Origin: DASWUZ01 sp036401375
GTDB lineage: Bacteria; Acidobacteriota; Terriglobia; Terriglobales; Acidobacteriaceae
Assembly (NCBI GenBank): GCA_036401375.1
Contig: DASWVB010000027.1
Location: 124,001 to 188,000, forward strand
Direction of reading: 5' to 3'
Length of the DNA stretch: 64,000 nucleotides
The notes under the pieces were generated by a model, which saw only the letters and a list, made by a program, of their open reading frames with translations, was not told where the DNA came from and searched no databases. Below are positions 1 to 9,766 of this stretch, piece by piece; within the stretch, counting starts at the first letter, position 1, and each line of letters starts with the position of its first letter. Made by a program: the position numbers and the translations under genes.

Positions 1-1269
1 GGATGGCTGGACCGTGCTGATATCATCAGCAACATGACCGTTTGCAGCAAAGATGTCTGGCAGACCATCCAAGTCGTAATCAAAAAACAGGGTGCTAAAA
101 GTAAGAGACTTGGCAGAGGCTATACCAATACCCGAGGCGAGAGCTTGGTCGGTGAAGAGTCCGAAACCGTCATTATGGAATAACGACATACTTTCGTTAG
201 TAAAGTTGCCGACTACCAGGCTAGGTCGCCCTGAGCCGTCGTAGTCTGCAGCGTCAGCACCCATCCCGGCCCGAACATTGCCGGCTTCGCTAAATGCGAC
301 GCCTGCGCTAACGGCCACGTCGGTGAACGTACCATTGTGGTTGTTGTGGTAAAGCTTGTTTGGCTGGGTGTCGTTTGCTACAAAGACATCTAACCAGCCG
401 TCCTCATCATAGTCGAGCAGAGCGATGCCTAGTGATTTGCTGGAGGAATCGTACAGGCCGGCACGCTTGGTGACATCTTCAAATCGCCCGTTGCCCAAGT
501 TATGGTACAAGGTTGCACTTTGGCCCTTATACCCCGCCGGGGTGCAATAAGATTTGTTCTTACCATCCAAGGTGCATGTCTGGTCCTTGCTGACAGTCCA
601 ATCTACATAGTGGGATACGAACAGGTCGAGCTTTCCATCGTTGTCATAGTCAAACCAGACCGCACTCGTTGAAAAACCCGCATCGACGACGCCTGCCTTA
701 ACGGTGACATCGGCAAATCTGCCGTTCTTTAGATTGTGGAAGAGGTGATTGCCCCCAAGGGCGGTGATATAGATGTCGTCGTAGCCGTCATTATCGTAGT
801 CGCCGACCGCGCAACCCATACCGTACAACTCACTCCTGAGGCCGGCTGCTTTTGTAACATCCGTAAATGTGCCATCCCTGTTGTTATGGTAAAGCGCCGG
901 ATATGTTGAGGTCTTATGATGGTCCGGCCAATCAGTTGAGTTTATCAAGAGAATATCTTGCCAGCCGTCGTTGTCGTAGTCGATGAAGCAGACACCGCTT
1001 CCCATCGTTTCTGGCAGATACTTCCTACCGTAGGCACCGCTGTTATGTTTGAAGTGGATGCCAGCGAGCGACGTGACATCCGTAAAGTGCACAGCCCCAC
1101 TTGGTCGAGTTGCGAGATCTGTAGACGGCACTACTCGCGGAGTCTGAGAGGCCACGGGAGAGCTGCTGACATCGCTGGCAGCCGGTTTCGATTCTGGTGC
1201 TTGCCTGCACCCTATAACGCCAGCTAGGAGTATGACAAGGCATCTCGATACCGTGTCTCTAAACTTCAT
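1..1269 (-). CDS. CRTAC/FG-GAP (UnbV-type) lipoprotein, 3' end beyond window
   Basis: Exported repeat protein of the CRTAC/ASPIC-UnbV group, 423 codons visible; the C-terminal end lies outside the left edge, so an ASPIC/UnbV domain can only be presumed. The ATG at 1269 follows an AAGGA-like site and gives a signal sequence ending in a lipobox (VIGC at residues 18-21), so it is probably lipid anchored. Then come at least six calcium-loop FG-GAP repeats, visible as DYDNDGWQD, DYDNDGYDD, DYDNDGKLD, DYDEDGWLD and similar. The family forms beta-propellers outside the cytoplasm; the biochemical function is not established. It is the last visible gene of the minus-strand cluster, 28 bases after the UnbU-like gene. 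Confidence 0.85.
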   Translation of the reverse strand, partial: MKFRDTVSRCLVILLAGVIGCRQAPESKPAASDVSSSPVASQTPRVVPSTDLATRPSGAVHFTDVTSLAGIHFKHNSGAYGRKYLPETMGSGVCFIDYDNDGWQDILLINSTDWPDHHKTSTYPALYHNNRDGTFTDVTKAAGLRSELYGMGCAVGDYDNDGYDDIYITALGGNHLFHNLKNGRFADVTVKAGVVDAGFSTSAVWFDYDNDGKLDLFVSHYVDWTVSKDQTCTLDGKNKSYCTPAGYKGQSATLYHNLGNGRFEDVTKRAGLYDSSSKSLGIALLDYDEDGWLDVFVANDTQPNKLYHNNHNGTFTDVAVSAGVAFSEAGNVRAGMGADAADYDGSGRPSLVVGNFTNESMSLFHNDGFGLFTDQALASGIGIASAKSLTFSTLFFDYDLDGLPDIFAANGHVADDISTVQPS

Positions 1270-1297
1270 TACGGAGAAATCCTTTGAGCTAGCCTGG

Positions 1298-2182
1298 CTA
1301 ACTAGGTGTCTGTAAGTTTTGCATTGAAGGAACTAGTCTATTTGACCGGCCGGTACGTCGCGCTTCCAGCCACAGTTCGGCGAGGATTGCGGCTGGTCCG
1401 ACGAGAAAGAGAGCGTAGAGCGGCGCGTATACGACTTGGTGAAGCCGCAGAATGCTCTCTACCAAGGCCACAAAAAATACGACTACCGACTGACCGGTTC
1501 TGGATCGCACAGTGGTCTTTGGGTCGGTAACCATAAAAAAGATGAAAAGCTGATACTCGGGCCCTGTAACAGGGGAGATCTCCGACTGCCATGGCTCTCG
1601 TAGAAACCACGCTCGAAGAAAGGCAAAACCCAGAAAGCAGAGTACATAGGTAGCGCTTATGTGAAAGCGACTCAGTCGCCAGATGATCACTGACCCTAAC
1701 GCCCATATGACCAGCATCGGCGACAATGAATTTCCCCATTGAACACTCAATGGTGCAACGGCATCTGCTGCGAGGAACAGCATTATGCAAATACCGAAGT
1801 TAGAGGGATTCCAAAGATGTCGCCCCTTGACGCGCAGAACGTACTTCGAGGAGATTGCAATAACGCTGCAGAGGACATAAGGCCAAAACGCGGGAGAACG
1901 AATGAGGATGCCTACGCTGATGCCGCTTATGTACGCGCTAGCTAAATGGGGCCATTTTCCGGCAATAAGGCGTCCCAGGAGAAGTTCTGTAGCAAGACTG
2001 CTCGCAATTGCGAGTAAGGTTCTCTGGTAGCTTTCCAGAATCCCAAAAGAGAGATGTCCAACGAGAAGTATGAGTGTAATGAACAGAGGAGGAAGAAAGC
2101 GGTTGTCTAGAGTTAAGGGCCCTTGGCATCCTCTCGGACTTGATGGTAGCTGCTGTCCTGATGCTGTAGTCTGCTGGATCAC
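1298..2182 (-). CDS. RnfD/NqrB-related membrane protein, UnbU type
   Basis: Integral membrane protein of 294 residues with about seven to eight hydrophobic segments. It resembles the NqrB/RnfD family of flavin-carrying membrane redox subunits: the motif RHLWNPSNFGI (near residue 120) and FFMVTDPKTT (near residue 215) are typical. The short form of this family is known as UnbU in enediyne gene clusters, where it sits beside UnbV; the role there is not settled. Here its ATG overlaps the TGA of the upstream CRTAC gene (ATGA), so the two are likely translated together. I do not see the complete Rnf covalent-flavin motif, so flavin binding is inference. Confidence 0.8.
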   Translation of the reverse strand: MIQQTTASGQQLPSSPRGCQGPLTLDNRFLPPLFITLILLVGHLSFGILESYQRTLLAIASSLATELLLGRLIAGKWPHLASAYISGISVGILIRSPAFWPYVLCSVIAISSKYVLRVKGRHLWNPSNFGICIMLFLAADAVAPLSVQWGNSLSPMLVIWALGSVIIWRLSRFHISATYVLCFLGFAFLRAWFLREPWQSEISPVTGPEYQLFIFFMVTDPKTTVRSRTGQSVVVFFVALVESILRLHQVVYAPLYALFLVGPAAILAELWLEARRTGRSNRLVPSMQNLQTPS

Positions 2183-3972
2183 ATGGGCTCCTTGATCTTA
2201 TATAGCTTACCGGGGGCAAGAGGGCGAAGAGTCTGCCTTTTCCCTGAAGGCCATCGTATCTCCGCTCTGTCTATTTGGGGATCTCGACCAAGTCCAAAGT
2301 GGAGACGGTGATCATTCTGCGCTGAAAAGCCGCTGCCGCCGGAGACCTCTTGGATCTGCCTTTGCCCGTTCCAGAATAGAGTCACCTCGGCACCGATCGC
2401 ACTCCGGTTGCTCCTGGTGCCTTCAAGATCAAACTCTACCCATTGATTACCCGGACTTACATGGTTTTTGTATAGGAGGAGGGGGCCGCGCTGATTAGCG
2501 ACCACGACATCGAGCACGCCTTGATTCCAAAGGTCTCCCAGTGCTACCGCCCGGCCATCATAGGTATCTGTCACACCCACGGCCTGGGCAACATCCTCAA
2601 ACCTACCGGACCCATCGTTCATCCAAACGTGTTTTTGTTGATAGCCAGAAAGGCTCCTGCCATCCATCCCAGGCCAGTTCCTGGCGTCTTCTATTATGGT
2701 ACTGTTTCCTCCGGCCACCTTTGCAAAGTCGTACCAGTAACTGCGCGTTCTATCCAGGGACACGTAGCCGTTTGTGAGATAGAGATCAAGGGTGCCGTCA
2801 TTATTCAAATCACCAAACTGTGCACCAAAACTCCAGCCGCCAAGCTCCACTCCGAGATCACGGGCAAGGTTCTCATACTTCAAGGCCGAGCCGGTGGTAC
2901 CCTCTTTCGGAAGCCAGAGGTTGTTGCCTTGGAGTAGTACGCCGTCCTCTGATATGTTCGATACGTATACGCCGTATTGTCCTTGGTCAAGTACGTCGCC
3001 GAACGCGACATTCATGCCACTTTTTGGGGAAAAGCCGATGCCGGTCTGCACGCCCGCCTCGTGAAATCGCTTTCCGTCATTTAGATAGAGCTCTGAAACC
3101 CCGTAATCATTTGCGATGAATAGGTCAGGGTGCCCCGTCCCCCTGAGATCCGCTGCCGATGCGGCCAGACTCCACCGTCGGCTGTCTATTCCTAACCTTG
3201 CACTTACCTCTTCGAACCTTCCACCTCCTAGGTTGTGGAAGAGATACTTACGTCCACCATTCTTCGCGTATTCGAAGCTGTTAGGCATGATTTTCGTCGT
3301 CTTAAGGTGCCAGAGATCAATGTCTTCGGGGTAATATCCCCCGACAAAAAGGTCGAGGAAGCCATCTCCATCGTAATCAAGCCATACGGCAGTGTTAGCG
3401 TTGATCCAAGGCGGTAGCGCCGCGCTCTGGGTTACACGAGTAAAGCCTCTTCCGTGATCGTTATGAAACAGCTCTGGCTTACCCCACTTAATTAAGAACA
3501 GGTCTTCGTATCCATCGTTATCGTAGTCGCCCCAAACTGCTCCCATTGAAACACCTGTTCCCGGCTGGTTGACGTCCGCTACACCCAACTCTTCAGCTAC
3601 ATCTTTAAAGGTGCCATCATGCATGTTCCTGTATAACGCGTTTTTGCTACCTATGGCGCTGTTAGTTACATAAATATCTGGCCAGCCGTCGCGATCAAAG
3701 TCAACGATTGAGACAGAGGCTCCCATAGAGGCGACCTGCGGCATTATTCCCGCGAGCTGTCGATCAAGTGTCGGAGCCTGGTGTCTGAAGTCGATACCAG
3801 ATGCATGAGCAACCTCCTGAAGGTAAAACCCGTGCCGGGAGAGGGCTAGCTGGTTGTCCATGTGAGGCGCGTCTCCCTTTAGATGAGAAAGTCGCCGAAT
3901 GGCGAGCGGCGTGACCAACAAGCCGACGAACACTAGACTCAGGAGCGCTCTGGAGCGGGGCATTCGCGTCAT
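2179..3972 (-). CDS. CRTAC protein with ASPIC/UnbV domain
   Basis: Exported protein of 597 residues. The N-terminus has a basic stretch and one hydrophobic segment (about residues 8-26), a signal peptide or anchor. Residues about 80-500 hold FG-GAP repeats with DxDxDG loops (DFDRDGWPD, DYDNDGYED, DYDGDGFLD, DLNNDGTLD). The last about 80 residues form an ASPIC/UnbV domain (GAEVTLFWNG, SGGSGFSAQN, LHFGLGRD, IRWPSGKRQ). Its start overlaps the stop of the 1189-residue gene and its stop overlaps the start of the UnbU-like gene, both as ATGA, which implies equal production of all three. UnbV-type proteins have no established catalytic role. Confidence 0.9.
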   Translation of the reverse strand: MTRMPRSRALLSLVFVGLLVTPLAIRRLSHLKGDAPHMDNQLALSRHGFYLQEVAHASGIDFRHQAPTLDRQLAGIMPQVASMGASVSIVDFDRDGWPDIYVTNSAIGSKNALYRNMHDGTFKDVAEELGVADVNQPGTGVSMGAVWGDYDNDGYEDLFLIKWGKPELFHNDHGRGFTRVTQSAALPPWINANTAVWLDYDGDGFLDLFVGGYYPEDIDLWHLKTTKIMPNSFEYAKNGGRKYLFHNLGGGRFEEVSARLGIDSRRWSLAASAADLRGTGHPDLFIANDYGVSELYLNDGKRFHEAGVQTGIGFSPKSGMNVAFGDVLDQGQYGVYVSNISEDGVLLQGNNLWLPKEGTTGSALKYENLARDLGVELGGWSFGAQFGDLNNDGTLDLYLTNGYVSLDRTRSYWYDFAKVAGGNSTIIEDARNWPGMDGRSLSGYQQKHVWMNDGSGRFEDVAQAVGVTDTYDGRAVALGDLWNQGVLDVVVANQRGPLLLYKNHVSPGNQWVEFDLEGTRSNRSAIGAEVTLFWNGQRQIQEVSGGSGFSAQNDHRLHFGLGRDPQIDRAEIRWPSGKRQTLRPLAPGKLYKIKEPM

Positions 3973-6900
3973 TGGTGCGCCAACCCATACAGCTCATCAT
4001 GGAAGCTGCGGCTCGCTATATAGCGGGTGTGATAGTTTTGCCAGTCCGATGAATGATGGTTGTATACCCAGTCGTCCTCAAGTGTGCGGGGAGCGTGGTC
4101 GTAACGGACTTGGCTGTGATGAGGAAGCGGCAGCACACTTTGCGAGAGTGCCGTGTTGTAGTCTCCATCCTTGATCCATCCGTCACCTGCAATCACGAAA
4201 TCCCGGACCCATCCTGACTGGGGTGGCTTCGGCACCTTAAAGCGGAGTGACATCTCATCTCCGGCATTCATGATTACGTAGCGATCATCTATCTTGCACA
4301 ACAGCTCCCGCACGTCGCCATAGCGCGTGTAGTAGCCGGGTAGATCATGCCATATTTGCGTAGTGGCAGCTAAATGATCGTAGTCCGGCAGTTCGGGCGA
4401 AGATGTGTTTGCCTGACTCAAAGCAGAAAAGCCCCTGTAGCGCAGTTCGGCCACTTCGGGTGTAAGCTTCGTCAAGGTTAAGGGGGCGCCCGGTAGTTCG
4501 GTTGCCCATTCGATAGAGTCCCAGTAGATTTCCAAGTTGGTTCGTAATCGAAGCCGATGCGGTATACCCGGCCGAAATAGCCCCGTGAGGTTTATGAGGC
4601 AAATCTTTTTGCGGCCAGCCGGAAAGCCAAGATTACCTTTGGCGACACGCCAGGTCCCGCGTTCATCTTGAATTTCCAAGCTGAGTGGCTTGGGTTGATC
4701 ATGACGACCCTGGCTAATAGCAACATTGATCGAGGAATCCGAGGGATGTAGCCAACCTTGAGCAATGAGCCACAGCGGCTTATCTGTGGGCGCATCAACA
4801 CCCAGATCCACTTCCACATAATGGTCCCGAGTTATGCCTTGGTACTGCCCACGTCCAAAGTTATCGAGGTAGATTCCATCCAATGAATTGACAATGCTCG
4901 TGACGTCTCTCCCGTTATCATCGATCGCTTGATGGATTGGATGCGTTGTGCTGGTTTGGGTGACGGCCAGCTTTACTGAGGGAACGGTGAAACGCTCGTC
5001 GACATACACTTCTGTGTTGGCGGGGTGATCCACAGCCATTAGAGAGAGATAGTCGTAGTAGTAGGTCTCCCATAGCTCGCCGGTAATGCGAAGATCGTAA
5101 AAGCCGTTTGAGGCCTGAAGCTGATCTCGGCCAATCTTGTACCATTCCTCTGTCGCCGCAATATCAGCGGAGCTCAGTGCGTCTATTCGCAGCCCTATCG
5201 CAGAGCCCCAGGGCACTGCATCTTTCACGAATGCCATCCGCTTACCATTAAAAGCGAAGAGAAATGGACATGATCCCTTTAACCTTTGCTCCGTGATTAC
5301 GTCCTGGTCAGACTTGAGAGCAAACTCCGCTCGCACCGATCCGTTCGGCCAGGCTATACGGGCGACGTCAGCGCTTGTTTGGGTGCCAAGACCAAAGTGG
5401 AGCTGAGGACCAGTGATTACCTGCTTTTGTACCAGGAGCCCCGAGCGAATCTCTATCTCTCCACCTATACCGAAGGGGTTGATGCGTTGATCTCCGGTAG
5501 TTTGTCTTGCTCGAGGACGCAACGTCTGCCAATGGTAGTTCGCAGTGCCTGCGTTTATGCTTTGAATAGGTTGACCATCCTGGGAGAGTCCAAGAAGGTC
5601 TAACCTGCCGCTACCTCTCAGGTCGGCCGTGTCGAAGACGACGGAGGGTACAGGCACGTCGTGCAATAGCTCAAATCTACCCTTCTGATCGCCCAGCCAG
5701 ATCGCAGCGCCCGAAGGTATTTGCGGGGGATGAACGGAAGCAAGCAGCAGGTCCACCGCACCATTGTTATCGAGGTCTGCCACTCGCAAGCGAACATCTC
5801 CTGCTAACAGTACTAGCGCGTTCGGAACAGTGGCGAGTTCCAAGACCTTCCAGGTGTGCTGTTCGCTCGCCATGGATAATCCTCTGATTCTGCCGTCCGC
5901 GGCAACACATAGTAAGTCGAGGGTTCCATCGTGAGTAAGGTCGGCCACCGCCAAAGCCTTTATTCTCCCGATGCCACTGGGAACAGTATTTTCCACGAAA
6001 TTGCCAGAGCGCTCGTTATGAAAGACGTGCAGGTATCCCGCGCCGTCAATCAGGGCTGCATCCGGATTGCCATCTCCGTCAAGGTCCGCCCAGACAAATT
6101 GGCTCACCCCGGAGATCGCGGAGAAGGGGTGAACTGTAGCGAAGCTTCCGTCTCCATTATTCCTGAGCACAACCGGCGGTCCCTCTTTTGACCCGAGCAC
6201 GACATCCATATCTCCATCTGCTTCGACATCTACGGCCCATGCTCCCGTGTACCGGCCTCTGAGCACGGACGCCGGTAACTTAGTCGACTGTGAGACGTCA
6301 CTGAAGTGAGCGGGAGAATCCTGACGCATCAGGCGCACGCCGCCCGCGCCAGCGAGTACCAGGTCAACCTTAAAGTCGTAGTTGAAGTCGACAGGAAGAA
6401 CGCCTTCAGGCGAGGGCGGAGTCTTGGCGGCGCCGCCGGGGAAGGGAAAAGTAGCTCCTGTCGAGAGCTTCACTATACTGCCATTCGCCTCGGCGATGGC
6501 TGGTACGCCTTCGCCCGAGAGCGGGAACGGTTCAATCAAGTCCCAGCGCTCATGGTCCGGATTGGGAAGTGACCGTGTGCTGAAGCTTAAGCCAAGATCA
6601 GGCGGGGCCGGAGTGGAGGGTGGGGAAGGCAGATTCACAAACCTAGTAAAGGGCTGCGCCTCTTCGCCCGGCGGCGCCTTGATCTCGGTGAGGCTCTGGC
6701 GATAGGCGGGCACGCGCGCTAGAACGTTTCGAAGAAATGCGGTTCGGATAGCGGCCGACCTGGGATCTGTAGCAGCGGCGGATTGCAATGCGCTAAGTTG
6801 TTGCCGGGCCTCAATGGGCCATTCTGCCGATTGTGTTGCTATACGAGCCACTGTTCTATGAAGTAGAAGACTGTCCGATTGTTTGGCGGCCACGCGTGCC

Positions 6901-7538
6901 AATTCCAGTAATGCCGCCAGGTTATCAGGCTGCTGGCCTACTATTTGTTGAATTAGCTGTTCGAATTGAGCTTCACTCTCCTGGTCTCCTTGGCGTTCCA
7001 ACTCGAGAGCTAAACCATAGATTGCTTTCACGTTAGTTGGATTTGATCGGACAGCTTGCCGAAGGTAACTGATCGCCCGTGTCGAGTCGCCGTGCTCGCT
7101 TGCGAGTAAGCCAAGCAGGTACAAAACCCGATCGTCCTGCGGTGTCAACTGTCGGGCATGTTCAAGCCGTTGGCTCGCCACTTCGAAGGAGCGTTGCCGC
7201 AGGGCTAAGATGCCCCAATCTACCCAGCCAGCCGGCTCGCCGGGTGCTAGTTGTGTCGCCTTACTCAAACTGCTCTCCGCCCGTACATCGTCACCAACTT
7301 GGAGCGCAGCGAGCCCGGTGTAGAAGGCCGACACGGTATCAGCGTATTGGGCCGATGACACCTCAGGGAGATGACGGGCTGAGTGACAACCCGTCATCTG
7401 CAGTGTAGCAGCGCCAGTTAGCATGTATACGGCTATACGCAAGAGACAGCCGCTGGTTCCGACTAGCCACGGCCTGCGGCGACGCCGTACTAGAGTGAAC
7501 ACACTAAGTGTGCGTGTCGGTAACCGTCTACTCGGCAT
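3969..7538 (-). CDS. TPR, FG-GAP and ASPIC/UnbV multidomain exported protein
   Basis: Very large protein (1189 residues). The N-terminus is basic, then a hydrophobic stretch ending at Cys51 (MTGC), possibly a lipoprotein site; an internal start at Met39 (7424) would give a neater signal. Residues about 60-235 are TPR repeats. FG-GAP repeats follow to about residue 680 (DFNYDFKVD, DVEADGDMD, DLDGDGNPD, DLDNNGAVD), then an ASPIC/UnbV domain (LHFGLGTQT, IAWPNGS). The last about 420 residues begin with GSCPFLFAFNGKRMAFVKD and form a further conserved-looking domain that I recognise from other large Acidobacteria/Verrucomicrobia ASPIC proteins but cannot assign. It is coupled by ATGA to the CRTAC gene downstream. 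Confidence 0.85.
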   Translation of the reverse strand: MPSRRLPTRTLSVFTLVRRRRRPWLVGTSGCLLRIAVYMLTGAATLQMTGCHSARHLPEVSSAQYADTVSAFYTGLAALQVGDDVRAESSLSKATQLAPGEPAGWVDWGILALRQRSFEVASQRLEHARQLTPQDDRVLYLLGLLASEHGDSTRAISYLRQAVRSNPTNVKAIYGLALELERQGDQESEAQFEQLIQQIVGQQPDNLAALLELARVAAKQSDSLLLHRTVARIATQSAEWPIEARQQLSALQSAAATDPRSAAIRTAFLRNVLARVPAYRQSLTEIKAPPGEEAQPFTRFVNLPSPPSTPAPPDLGLSFSTRSLPNPDHERWDLIEPFPLSGEGVPAIAEANGSIVKLSTGATFPFPGGAAKTPPSPEGVLPVDFNYDFKVDLVLAGAGGVRLMRQDSPAHFSDVSQSTKLPASVLRGRYTGAWAVDVEADGDMDVVLGSKEGPPVVLRNNGDGSFATVHPFSAISGVSQFVWADLDGDGNPDAALIDGAGYLHVFHNERSGNFVENTVPSGIGRIKALAVADLTHDGTLDLLCVAADGRIRGLSMASEQHTWKVLELATVPNALVLLAGDVRLRVADLDNNGAVDLLLASVHPPQIPSGAAIWLGDQKGRFELLHDVPVPSVVFDTADLRGSGRLDLLGLSQDGQPIQSINAGTANYHWQTLRPRARQTTGDQRINPFGIGGEIEIRSGLLVQKQVITGPQLHFGLGTQTSADVARIAWPNGSVRAEFALKSDQDVITEQRLKGSCPFLFAFNGKRMAFVKDAVPWGSAIGLRIDALSSADIAATEEWYKIGRDQLQASNGFYDLRITGELWETYYYDYLSLMAVDHPANTEVYVDERFTVPSVKLAVTQTSTTHPIHQAIDDNGRDVTSIVNSLDGIYLDNFGRGQYQGITRDHYVEVDLGVDAPTDKPLWLIAQGWLHPSDSSINVAISQGRHDQPKPLSLEIQDERGTWRVAKGNLGFPAGRKKICLINLTGLFRPGIPHRLRLRTNLEIYWDSIEWATELPGAPLTLTKLTPEVAELRYRGFSALSQANTSSPELPDYDHLAATTQIWHDLPGYYTRYGDVRELLCKIDDRYVIMNAGDEMSLRFKVPKPPQSGWVRDFVIAGDGWIKDGDYNTALSQSVLPLPHHSQVRYDHAPRTLEDDWVYNHHSSDWQNYHTRYIASRSFHDELYGLAHQ

Positions 7539-7599
7539 AGATAAGCTCAGACATGTATATCAGTGTTAGCCTGCAAAGGCTTCTACCTTGAGTTGTAGC

Positions 7600-8235
7600 T
7601 TAACGGAGTGCTTGTACACTGCGTCGCTTGGTGGTTGCCGCACGAAACCACAGAAAACCTATACCTGCGAACGGAAGTACATATAGCAACAAGTCCCAAC
7701 GGCCGAGCCCGGGCGGTGTCACCTGAACGGTGGCTACAGCTTCACCGTCTCCTTGGGAGCTAGCCAGCTTAACGCGCACACGCCATAGCTCCCGCGCGTC
7801 AAATGGCACCTCCGCCTTGTATTCCACTTGTCCGCGCAAGTTTTCCTGGCGCGCCCTATAGGTTCGTTGAGGCAGGCGCGCACTGACCGGCTGCACACCG
7901 ATCTCCACCTTAAGGTCAGCGGGGATTGTACTGCCAGAGATCGGATCAACCATTACAAAGAAGACCCCCGTGCCTACATCCGGATTTGTCCACACCGAGA
8001 TCACGCATGGACCAACCGGACGGTTTTCCAGTATTGGGAACGGAGGTCCATTATGTGCCTCTGCGCAAGCAGCAAAGCTTAAAAATGAAAGGGCAAGCAG
8101 CGCAACACGATAGAAGCGCAAGAGTATGCGTAAGCACGGTGCCGAAGGGCGCGGCGAATGTCCACCTGATGTAAGCTGTGTGATCTGCATGTTTGGTACA
8201 TTGTGACCCATAAAAACATGACTAGGCGAGAACAC
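7600..8235 (-). CDS. Exported protein with C-terminal membrane anchor, unknown
   Basis: 211 residues from a GTG at 8235; ATGs at 8211 and 8190 are alternatives and no Shine-Dalgarno site clearly decides. A hydrophobic segment followed by AACAEAHNGPPFP marks a signal peptide; the exported part has beta-rich, transthyretin/YtkA-like character (VDPISGSTIPADLKVEIGV), and a single membrane helix near the C-terminus (LLLYVLPFAGIGFLWF) is followed by a basic tail. I do not recognise a named family. It lies 10 bases downstream of the polyferredoxin gene and 61 bases upstream of the TPR/UnbV gene, so it belongs to the same transcription unit. A role in assembling or supporting the redox proteins is a guess. 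Confidence 0.7.
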   Translation of the reverse strand: MFSPSHVFMGHNVPNMQITQLTSGGHSPRPSAPCLRILLRFYRVALLALSFLSFAACAEAHNGPPFPILENRPVGPCVISVWTNPDVGTGVFFVMVDPISGSTIPADLKVEIGVQPVSARLPQRTYRARQENLRGQVEYKAEVPFDARELWRVRVKLASSQGDGEAVATVQVTPPGLGRWDLLLYVLPFAGIGFLWFRAATTKRRSVQALR

Positions 8236-8245
8236 GATGATCTTT

Positions 8246-9730
8246 TTAACCGTTCATGAATGTTGCGCGCATCTCCATTGGTTGCTGCATCAGCCATACA
8301 GACGCCGCCCAAAGTAGGAGGCATACTGCCGCCCATGGTGCGAACGCCCGGAGCGGATGATCCTGAGAGTCTTCCAGAGCGAGGCGATAAGCTACCAAGA
8401 GGGAGCCCGCAAGTCCAAGCAAGAGGAAGCCAACCTCCAAGGGCTGAACGATAGGTGTAGGAAGGCCTGTCCAGGTCCAACGAGGAGTGCCGAACAAAGA
8501 TGTACCGATGCTGGCCAGCGCACTTTGTGTGACAGGAATAATGGTGTAGAGGCCGGTGAAGAAATGAAAACAGTAGTGTGCAAGCCACATTCCAAAGCCT
8601 AGTGGGACCAGGGCGTAAGCGTACCTCACCATAAGAGGAAAAACACGGCTGTTAACTCCCGCCCACCGCTGACTTATCCACGCTGCTATGCCTAGCAGGA
8701 CCAAAGGTTCTACGACGAGGAAGATTACGAATAACATGGACAGCACAGGCCCGTCGCTGTTCAGGTGCAGGATGCGTCCTAACCAGTTCTCCAGAACATA
8801 GGTGGGGCTTACCATGCCAAATGCATTTAACAGGGCGCCAAAGGTAAAGGTCACCGCCAGAGCAGCAATGTCCTTGCGACGCGAAAAGCGACCTATGCCG
8901 GAGCGCGTTGGATCCACCATTAACTCACTGGCAGGGAGCCGACTTAGAACTCCCACGTTGTCGTGCGGGCATGCGTGGACGCAGTCAAGACAAAATGTGC
9001 AGTCCATGTTGCCAGCCTTGGCGGGCTGAAACAATGCCAGTTCACACCCTCTTTGAACTACTACTGGGTCATTCGCTGGATCCCGGCGACCACGAATGCA
9101 GTCATTGGTTGTACAGCTAGTGCAGACAGATGTGAGGCGCACTCTCACTTCCAGAGGTGAGACTGTGGCAGCAATAAAGTTAAATTGGCCTATAGGGCAG
9201 ATGTATTTACAAAAGGTCGCGTGCTTGAATACTCCGTCTATAGCAAGGGCTGCAACAAAGTAGGCGACAATGAGCCATGCTGTCCACCATGGTGACGACC
9301 ACAGCGCAAATCTTTCGTAGGAAAAAAGGATAAGGATGAAGAGCAACATGGAGACCCACTTATTTCGGAGCGCTCTGGGCCAGGCGACCCGTGGATGAAC
9401 GAATCTTCGCATGCCGTTGCGCACGAGCATGAAAGGACAGACCAAGCAGAAGAAGTTGCCGGCGCAGAGCAGTGTAACGATAAGAGCGCCACGAAAGTAA
9501 ACCCAGCTAAGTACGGTGGCTAAGTTCTTAGGCGAGATAGAGGGGCCAAACAGCCCATGTAGGATCATGACCAGGCTTAGCAACAGCACGGGGAACTGCA
9601 GCAAGGTTCGAGAGTGACGCCACAAGAGCAGGCGCCCCACCAGAGGCACAGTAAGCAGGTCGAACCGAGCGGCCTCATCAAAGCCCGAATCCTCAGAACT
9701 GGTAAGCGGATTATTAGGCGAAGTGGTCAA
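8246..9730 (-). CDS. Membrane polyferredoxin, NapH/NosR C-terminal type
   Basis: 494 residues with several membrane helices. Two CxxCP/CxxxCP motifs at helix ends (FFCLVCPFM and FCKYICPIG) and two [4Fe-4S] ferredoxin sets (CTSCTTNDC with a later Cys, and CTFCLDCVHACP) match NapH, CcoG and the C-terminal half of NosR. Such proteins carry electrons between the quinone pool or cytoplasm and periplasmic acceptors. No N-terminal FMN-binding domain of NosR is present. The only plausible start is a TTG at 9730 with a weak purine-rich stretch upstream. Neighbours on both sides are exported or membrane proteins of the same strand, which suggests it supplies electrons to this cluster rather than to nitrate or nitrous oxide reductase, neither of which is visible. 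Confidence 0.85.
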   Translation of the reverse strand: MTTSPNNPLTSSEDSGFDEAARFDLLTVPLVGRLLLWRHSRTLLQFPVLLLSLVMILHGLFGPSISPKNLATVLSWVYFRGALIVTLLCAGNFFCLVCPFMLVRNGMRRFVHPRVAWPRALRNKWVSMLLFILILFSYERFALWSSPWWTAWLIVAYFVAALAIDGVFKHATFCKYICPIGQFNFIAATVSPLEVRVRLTSVCTSCTTNDCIRGRRDPANDPVVVQRGCELALFQPAKAGNMDCTFCLDCVHACPHDNVGVLSRLPASELMVDPTRSGIGRFSRRKDIAALAVTFTFGALLNAFGMVSPTYVLENWLGRILHLNSDGPVLSMLFVIFLVVEPLVLLGIAAWISQRWAGVNSRVFPLMVRYAYALVPLGFGMWLAHYCFHFFTGLYTIIPVTQSALASIGTSLFGTPRWTWTGLPTPIVQPLEVGFLLLGLAGSLLVAYRLALEDSQDHPLRAFAPWAAVCLLLWAASVWLMQQPMEMRATFMNG

Positions 9731-9766
9731 AGCTCTTTAACTTTCCGCTACAGAGTCTGCTGGAAT

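Noticed and set aside
8246..9730. Assigning the polyferredoxin as NosR or NapH proper
   Set aside because: No FMN-binding domain and no nitrous oxide or nitrate reductase genes in the window.
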